This document shows, in pieces, positions 5,792 to 8,610 of a stretch of 8,610 nucleotides of DNA. The stretch's first letter is position 1, and each line of letters starts with the position of its first letter. The notes beneath the pieces are model-generated. The model was not told where the DNA came from, searched no databases, and saw nothing but the letters and a program-made list of their open reading frames with translations. A program made the translations under genes and the position numbers. This DNA comes from an uncultured Enterocloster sp. (GTDB lineage Bacteria; Bacillota; Clostridia; Lachnospirales; Lachnospiraceae), in assembly GCA_944382045.1 (NCBI GenBank), contig CALWMT010000100.1, positions 1 to 8,610 of the forward strand, given 5' to 3'.

Positions 5792-6811
5792 ATGGACAGC
5801 ATCAAAGAATTTTTAAAACGAAAGAATGTAAGCATCACCCTGCACGCCTATCTCATCGACGCCCTGGGGGCCATGGCCTTCGGCCTCTTTGCCTCCCTGC
5901 TCATCGGCACAATCTTTGAGACCCTGGGGAACCAGACGGGCGTGCCCGTATTTCTCACCATCGCCGGGTATGCCAAGAGCGCAACCGGCCCGGCTCTGGG
6001 CATCGCCATCGCCCACGCCTTAAAGGCGCCCCAGCTGGTCCTCTTCTCCGCCGCCACCGTGGGCCTTGCGGGAAATGACCTGGGCGGCCCTGTAGGCGCT
6101 CTTGTCTCCACCATCATCGCGGCGGAGCTGGGCAAGATCGTGTCCAAGGAGACCCGGCTGGACATCCTCGTCACCCCCGGCACCACCATCATCTCCGGCG
6201 TGCTGGCCGCTCAGTTCATCGGCCCCGGCGTGTCCGGATTTATGGATTGGTTCGGGGAGCTGGTAAAGACAGCCACCCAGATGCAGCCCTTCCTCATGGG
6301 CGTCCTTGTCTCCGCCCTCATCGGCATTGCCCTGACCCTTCCCATCAGCAGCGCGGCTATCTGCATCGCCCTGTCCCTTGACGGGCTGGCCGGAGGCGCC
6401 GCCACTGCAGGCTGCTGTGCCCAGATGATCGGCTTTGCCTTTATGAGCTGGCGGGAAAATAAGATGGGCGGCCTCCTTGCCCAGGGGCTCGGCACCAGCA
6501 TGCTCCAGATGGGAAACATCGTGCACAATCCCCGGATCTGGATTCCGCCCACACTGGTCTCCATGATCACCGGACCCCTGGCCACCATGGTGTTCGGCCT
6601 GGAAAATATCCCCGCTGGCTCCGGCATGGGCACCTGCGGCCTGGTGGGCCCCATCGGCGTGTTCACCGCCATGGGAGGCGGGGCGAAAATGTGGCTGGGC
6701 ATCCTTCTTGTCTGCTTCCTGATCCCTGCTGTCCTGACTCCCATCCTGGGGAACCTGCTGCGGAGGATCGGCTGGATCAAGGAGGGGGACCTGAAGCTGG
6801 ATCTGCTGTGA
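5792..6811 (+). CDS. PTS EIIC-domain membrane protein, PfoR-like
   Basis: A 339-residue integral membrane protein of the PTS_EIIC_2 type, the family that includes Clostridium PfoR. It has about eight to ten hydrophobic helices rich in Gly and Ala. Recognisable stretches are GYAKSATGPALGIAIAHAL (59-77), GLAGNDLGGPVGALVSTIIAAELGK, the LDILVTPGTT loop, and GSGMGTCGLVGPIGVF near the C-terminus. No EIIA or EIIB domain is fused or encoded nearby, so sugar transport is not shown; PfoR was described as a regulator of perfringolysin expression, and the true role of the family is unclear. ATG at 5792 has GGAGGA eight bases upstream. It is a single gene, divergent from the PAP2 operon and convergent with the alkyltransferase-like gene, with only 19 bp between the stops and no terminator in that gap. 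Confidence 0.85.
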   Translation: MDSIKEFLKRKNVSITLHAYLIDALGAMAFGLFASLLIGTIFETLGNQTGVPVFLTIAGYAKSATGPALGIAIAHALKAPQLVLFSAATVGLAGNDLGGPVGALVSTIIAAELGKIVSKETRLDILVTPGTTIISGVLAAQFIGPGVSGFMDWFGELVKTATQMQPFLMGVLVSALIGIALTLPISSAAICIALSLDGLAGGAATAGCCAQMIGFAFMSWRENKMGGLLAQGLGTSMLQMGNIVHNPRIWIPPTLVSMITGPLATMVFGLENIPAGSGMGTCGLVGPIGVFTAMGGGAKMWLGILLVCFLIPAVLTPILGNLLRRIGWIKEGDLKLDLL

Positions 6812-6830
6812 ATTTTCTGGATCTGCCGGC

Positions 6831-7184
6831 TCAGATCCCTTCCCGCTCGAACCGCGCCCTGAGCGCAAGGGCTTCCTCCAGCGTATTTTTCCAGCCAAAC
6901 TGCCCCATGTCCACCCGCATATCCGGGGATACCTGCACGCCCTCCGCCTCCAAAAGCATGCGCTGCATGTCCGGGTGCTCGAAGGATCCGGCCCCGGTCA
7001 GATATCCCTGGCTGTTTACCACCCGGTGGGCCGGCACCTTGCCGGCCCGCCCCCGATTCAGGCAGTACCCCACCTGCCTTGCATTTCTAGGTTTTCCGCA
7101 GAGAAGAGCGATCTGCCCGTAGGAGGCCGCTCTCCCCTCCGGAATGGCATTGCACACAATCCCAACCCTCTTATAAAAGTCCAT
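6831..7184 (-). CDS. Alkyltransferase-like protein (ATL), MGMT fold without catalytic Cys
   Basis: A 117-residue protein of the DNA-binding domain of O6-alkylguanine-DNA alkyltransferase. SYGQIALLCG (21-30) contains the nucleotide-flipping Tyr22, NARQVG (34-39) holds the arginine finger Arg36, and the active-site motif PCHR is PAHR at 51-54 (VPAHRVVNSQG). With Ala at the Cys position it cannot transfer alkyl groups. Known ATLs (E. coli PWHR, yeast Atl1) bind O6-alkylguanine and hand it to nucleotide excision repair, which is the inferred role. The C-terminus includes the usual RMLLEAEGV stretch. ATG at 7184 is preceded by AAGGAG. It stands alone, convergent with the EIIC-like gene, behind a leader of about 165 nt. 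Confidence 0.92.
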   Translation of the reverse strand: MDFYKRVGIVCNAIPEGRAASYGQIALLCGKPRNARQVGYCLNRGRAGKVPAHRVVNSQGYLTGAGSFEHPDMQRMLLEAEGVQVSPDMRVDMGQFGWKNTLEEALALRARFEREGI

Positions 7185-7281
7185 TCTTTTTCTCCTTGGC
7201 CTGAAGGGCGGGAACCACTGGTTTCGGGCGGTCCTCTGCCGCCTGCGGTATTGCCATTCCCGTCCGGATCTGTCATCTGCG

Positions 7282-7332
7282 TTATCTGTTTTCCAAAATC
7301 ACCAACGTAAGTTCTCCAGATTTTGACGCCAT
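7282..7332 (-). CDS. Possible 16-codon leader ORF before ATL
   Basis: Downstream of the promoter at 7357-7385, an ATG at 7332 opens MASKSGELTLVILENR and stops at TAA. An AAGGAAG lies directly upstream, but with an unusually short spacer. The following leader can fold: CGGGAA/TTCCCG encloses GGCGG/CCGCC (about 7208-7262). A regulatory leader peptide is possible; chance is as likely. Confidence 0.2.
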   Translation of the reverse strand: MASKSGELTLVILENR

Positions 7333-7356
7333 TCTTCCTTCGATGAATTTAGAAAC

Positions 7357-7385
7357 ATTATATAAAATAAAATTTTCAAATACAA
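7357..7385 (-). promoter_or_regulatory. Probable promoter of the ATL gene
   Basis: Minus-strand TTGTAT (7385-7380), 17-bp spacer, perfect TATAAT (7362-7357). Predicted start near 7350, about 165 nt upstream of the ATL start codon. Confidence 0.65.
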
Positions 7386-7435
7386 TATGCCGTCTGCATA
7401 GTCTTTGCCTTAATAAATTTTTTTTTAAAAAGTAG

Positions 7436-7464
7436 TTGCCAAGTTTTTCTTTTTGTGCTATACT
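7436..7464 (+). promoter_or_regulatory. tRNA-Leu promoter
   Basis: TTGCCA (7436-7441), 17-bp spacer, TATACT (7459-7464). The tRNA begins 13 bp after the -10. Confidence 0.8.
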
Positions 7465-7476
7465 ATCTTTCGTGCT

Positions 7477-7560
7477 GCGGGAGTGCTGGAACTGGCAGAC
7501 AGGCAAGACTAAGGATCTTGTGGGTGTATGCTCGTGTGGGTTCAAGTCCCATCTCCCGCA
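7477..7560 (+). tRNA. tRNA-Leu (anticodon AAG)
   Basis: A class II tRNA of 84 nt. Acceptor GCGGGAG (7477-7483) pairs with CTCCCGC (7553-7559). The D arm is CTG...CAG with the Leu-type loop. The anticodon stem CAAGA/TCTTG encloses the loop CTAAGGA, so positions 34-36 are AAG, reading CUU (and more if A34 becomes inosine). A long variable arm follows TCTTG, then the T arm GTGGG-TTCAAGT-CCCAT. The discriminator base is A73. CCA is not encoded (ACTA follows). A34 in a bacterial tRNA-Leu is uncommon. Confidence 0.95.
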
Positions 7561-7569
7561 CTAAAGAGT

Positions 7570-7614
7570 AAACCTCGTATTTACGCTGAAAACAACGTAT
7601 TTACGAGGTTTTTT
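7570..7614 (+). terminator. Rho-independent terminator of tRNA-Leu
   Basis: AAACCTCGTA (7570-7579) pairs perfectly with TACGAGGTTT (7602-7611), followed by Ts to 7614. The 10-mer CGTATTTACG occurs in direct orientation in both halves of the hairpin. Confidence 0.9.
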
Positions 7615-7677
7615 GATGTTTTGCCGCGGTTTTTATTTCGGCTTTTAATGGCAAAAATACGATATTTTTAGGGCTCA

Positions 7678-7701
7678 ATGCAACACGAAATGCAACACGA
7701 A
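7678..7701. repeat. Tandem 12-mer, two copies of ATGCAACACGAA
   Basis: Two perfect, immediately adjacent copies, about 65 bp beyond the tRNA terminator, where an element integrated at the tRNA would have its att/arm-type region. It may be integrase arm sites or the tail of a lost integrase gene. Otherwise I see no gene between 7615 and 7764. Confidence 0.85.
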
Positions 7702-7716
7702 AATTCCCCCAAAGAT

Positions 7717-7756
7717 GGTAAGGGCCCCGGCGGATAACCGGGGCTTGTTTCTTACC
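7717..7756. terminator. Two-tier hairpin after the amidase remnant
   Basis: GCCCCGG (7724-7730) pairs with CCGGGGC (7738-7744), and outside it GGTAAG (7717-7722) pairs with CTTACC (7751-7756). It lies just past the 3' end of the minus-strand amidase remnant, so a transcript end there is likely, though the T-tract on that strand is poor. Confidence 0.5.
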
Positions 7757-7764
7757 CTCGTTTC

Positions 7765-8038
7765 TTATCCCGCCAGACCTGGCCAGTGCAGGGCGCCATC
7801 CTGGTCAGGTGTCAGGGTTACCGGCTCGGTGATCATCCGGCCATCATCGTCCATGACATACCACTTGCCGTCCATTGTTACCTGGCCCTTGACCATAGCG
7901 CCATCACTGCCGAGGTAGTACCAGTCGTTTACCACGTACTGGCCGGTATCGCCGAGATAAAAGCGCCGTGGTCCTGTCCCGACGGATGCCAGGGCGGTTG
8001 TAATCACTGACTGTCAAAAACTGCTTATCAATATTCAT
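7765..8038 (-). pseudogene. Phage N-acetylmuramoyl-L-alanine amidase, internally deleted
   Basis: The gene opens with GGAGG and ATG at 8038 and reads MNIDKQFLTVSDYNRPGIRR, then DRTTAL, which is how endolysin-type amidases of clostridial prophages begin. At about residue 26 (near 7960) the similarity stops in that frame. In another frame the sequence continues as a choline/cell-wall-binding repeat, FYLGDTGQYVVNDWYYLGSD, then GAMVKGQVTMDGKWYVMDD, and on to a stop at 7765. So the whole catalytic domain, some hundreds of codons, has been deleted and the two ends joined out of frame. What remains cannot cut peptidoglycan. A protein from the second frame alone would need an ATG at 8007 without a good ribosome binding site. 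In intact prophages this lysin degrades the host wall at lysis, and it marks this region as the lysis-gene edge of a decayed prophage. Confidence 0.82.
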
Positions 8039-8102
8039 AGACTGCCTCCAATCAAAAAGAGTCCGGACCGAGCCGGGCAAAGAAAAATCATTTTCGTGTA
8101 TC

Positions 8103-8131
8103 TTGCAAACTGATTCCGCATATGCTATAAT
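8103..8131 (+). promoter_or_regulatory. Strong promoter of the small antisense RNA
   Basis: TTGCAA (8103-8108), exactly 17 bp, perfect TATAAT (8126-8131), and the extended TGn element at 8123-8125. There is no ORF downstream before the terminator at 8181, so it drives a non-coding RNA. Confidence 0.8.
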
Positions 8132-8137
8132 GCCAGT

Positions 8138-8217
8138 AGGCAAAGGAATGTAACATGTATCAAGCATGTAATCACCAAGCGAAAACCCCCGGATGGCAGT
8201 CCGAGGGTTTTCTTTTT
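8138..8217 (+). ncRNA. Probable type I antitoxin small RNA (RNAII-like)
   Basis: Predicted transcript of about 80 nt between the strong promoter (8103-8131) and the T-tract at 8208-8217. Its 5' half carries ATGTAACA (8148-8155), three bases, then ATCAAGCA (8159-8166). The same two blocks, two bases apart, occur on the same strand at 8323-8330 and 8333-8340, which is antisense to codons 1-7 of the small toxin ORF including the start codon. The RNA can therefore pair with the toxin mRNA at its start and also through the shared terminator region. This is how RNAII of the pAD1 par locus blocks fst translation. The partner and mechanism are inferred; promoter, repeats and terminator are seen. Confidence 0.72.
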
Positions 8218-8340
8218 CCTTTACGGCGGAAACAGACCGAGGTTAGTTGTCATCGTCATCGCTGTCTAACCATTTGATGATGTAGTGGCAAGCCACACCA
8301 CCCAAGACTGCGACCAGAAGGGATGTAACAAAATCAAGCA
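8148..8340. repeat. Paired direct repeats linking antitoxin RNA and toxin start
   Basis: ATGTAACA at 8148-8155 and 8323-8330; ATCAAGCA at 8159-8166 and 8333-8340. Order and orientation match, with spacers of 3 and 2 bases. One copy lies in the small RNA, the other across the toxin's translation start, equivalent in position to DRa/DRb of par loci. Confidence 0.85.
8181..8217 (+). terminator. Terminator between small RNA and toxin gene, partly bidirectional
   Basis: GAAAACCC (8181-8188) pairs with GGGTTTTC (8205-8212), with inner CGGA/TCCG and a 6-nt loop, then CTTTTT on the plus strand. On the minus strand GGGGGTTTTCGCTT follows, weaker but usable to end the convergent toxin mRNA. Confidence 0.85.
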
Positions 8341-8341
8341 C
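8243..8341 (-). CDS. Small hydrophobic peptide, probable Fst-like type I toxin
   Basis: A 32-codon ORF. GTG at 8341 is preceded by AAGGGGGTGA at good spacing, close to a perfect Shine-Dalgarno. The peptide starts MLDFVTSLLVAVLGG, continues VACHYIIKWLD, and ends in SDDDDN: one membrane helix, then an acidic tail. Length, helix position and the (W/V)LD-acidic ending resemble pAD1 Fst (33 residues), which inserts into the membrane from inside the cell. It is convergent with a strongly promoted small RNA that matches its start codon region in antisense, with a terminator between them. An extended -10 promoter lies about 50 bp upstream. A different small phage membrane peptide (holin-like) remains possible, since it adjoins a lysin remnant. 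Confidence 0.75.
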   Translation of the reverse strand: MLDFVTSLLVAVLGGVACHYIIKWLDSDDDDN

Positions 8342-8387
8342 GCTCTCACCCCCTTTCCGTTGCCGGATTGGGTATGACAACAAGGAT

Positions 8388-8396
8388 ATTGTACCA
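8388..8396 (-). promoter_or_regulatory. Extended -10 promoter of the toxin gene
   Basis: Minus-strand TGG-TACAAT, a TGn extended -10 with one mismatch from TATAAT. No good -35 is visible at 17 bp. Predicted start near 8381, a leader of about 40 nt, and an mRNA of about 200 nt to the shared terminator. Confidence 0.55.
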
Positions 8397-8430
8397 TGCC
8401 TTTCCACAAATTTCTACATGTTTCAAGGCG

Positions 8431-8460
8431 AAAAAGTAGCCCCGGCAGGATTGCCAGGGC
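8431..8460 (-). terminator. Terminator upstream of the toxin locus
   Basis: Minus-strand GCCC-T-GGC and GCC-G-GGGC (8460-8439) form a stem with one mismatch and a 6-nt loop, followed by TACTTTTTCG. It would end a prophage transcript coming from upstream, a gene now replaced or separated by the insertion sequence. It insulates the toxin promoter. Confidence 0.65.
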
Positions 8461-8498
8461 CTTTGCTTTCAGCTAATTCTGGTGTGGTATAAAAAAAG

Positions 8499-8528
8499 TT
8501 GACAGCTTATTCTCAAGGATTTCATAAT
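8499..8528 (+). promoter_or_regulatory. Transposase promoter near the IS left end
   Basis: Perfect TTGACA (8499-8504), 18-bp spacer, CATAAT (8523-8528). The insertion sequence's left end probably lies at about 8480-8485 (a TGGTGTGG stretch, fitting the IS3-family habit of starting with TG), but the right end is outside the window, so the boundary is not proven. Confidence 0.6.
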
Positions 8529-8557
8529 AAAAGCAAGAGAATAAGGAGGTATTCAAA

Positions 8558-8610
8558 GTGGCACGTAAATATGACCATGAATACAAAGTACAGGCAGTAA
8601 AACTTGCCAA
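8558..8610 (+). CDS. IS3-family transposase OrfA, 5' end only
   Basis: A GTG start at 8558 with AAGGAGGT seven bases upstream opens a reading frame that runs off the window: MARKYDHEYKVQAVKLAK. The pattern RKYDxEYKxQAVKLA is typical of the N-terminal helix-turn-helix of IS3/IS911-group OrfA proteins, which bind the element's terminal repeats and are joined to OrfB by programmed -1 frameshifting. Only 17 codons are visible, so the subgroup cannot be given and intactness is unknown. Its insertion next to the prophage remnant fits the decay of this region. Confidence 0.75.
   Translation, partial: MARKYDHEYKVQAVKLA

Noticed and set aside
6020..6898. 292-residue minus-strand ORF opposite the EIIC-like gene
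   Set aside because: Low-complexity Gly/His/Asp-rich product antisense to a clear membrane-protein gene; a shadow of GC-rich coding DNA.
6831..7184. Functional O6-alkylguanine-DNA alkyltransferase
   Set aside because: The active-site Cys of PCHR is Ala.
7282..7545. 87-residue minus-strand ORF
   Set aside because: Its start lies inside the tRNA-Leu gene. Only the last 16 codons are kept as a weak leader-peptide candidate.
7678..7701. CRISPR-like repeat
   Set aside because: Only two adjacent 12-mers without spacers or cas genes.
7904..8167. 87-residue minus-strand ORF as an intact gene
   Set aside because: Only codons from 8038 to about 7960 look like an amidase start; upstream it runs into the antitoxin promoter and downstream it is out of frame.

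Overview
The window looks like a chromosomal segment of a GC-rich Clostridia bacterium, most likely Lachnospiraceae. Evidence: strong AGGAGG-type ribosome binding sites, sigma-A promoters of the TTGnnn-17-TATAAT type, a folT gene under a tetrahydrofolate riboswitch, and a tyrosine-recombinase fragment of a Lachnospiraceae-like type. No species can be named from sequence alone.

Layout. (1) 1-1280, minus: the 5' part of glycerol kinase glpK with its promoter and a long leader carrying a strong hairpin. (2) 1348-2153, minus: an odd ORF that begins as a tyrosine recombinase and switches, just after the first catalytic Arg, to an unrelated coiled-coil tail. (3) 2203-3934, minus: promoter, tetrahydrofolate riboswitch, folT (ECF folate transporter S component), then a TIM-barrel sugar isomerase/epimerase-like gene 11 bp downstream and a terminator. 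(4) 4008-5660, minus: a translationally coupled pair, PAP2-family phosphatase (GTG start) and metallo-beta-lactamase-fold hydrolase. (5) 5663-6811: a divergent promoter region with two inverted repeats, then a PfoR-like PTS EIIC-domain membrane protein on the plus strand. (6) 6831-7385, minus: an alkyltransferase-like protein with PAHR in place of PCHR, behind a structured leader. (7) 7436-7614, plus: promoter, tRNA-Leu with anticodon AAG, terminator.

From the tRNA to the window end the DNA is accessory and looks like the lysis-gene edge of a decayed prophage. It has a tandem 12-mer, a phage N-acetylmuramoyl-L-alanine amidase whose catalytic domain is deleted (the start and the wall-binding repeat remain, in different frames), a probable Fst/par-like type I toxin-antitoxin locus, and the start of an IS3-family insertion sequence.

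The toxin-antitoxin locus (about 8103-8396) is the most interesting item. A 32-residue hydrophobic peptide with an acidic tail is encoded on the minus strand behind a near-perfect Shine-Dalgarno and GTG start. A strong extended promoter on the plus strand drives a roughly 80-nt RNA towards it, ending in a terminator lying between the two. The small RNA carries two 8-base blocks, identical and in the same order, to the antisense of the toxin start codon and first codons. This is the architecture of the pAD1 par (fst/RNAII) system. The smORF and the RNA are both easily missed by standard annotation.
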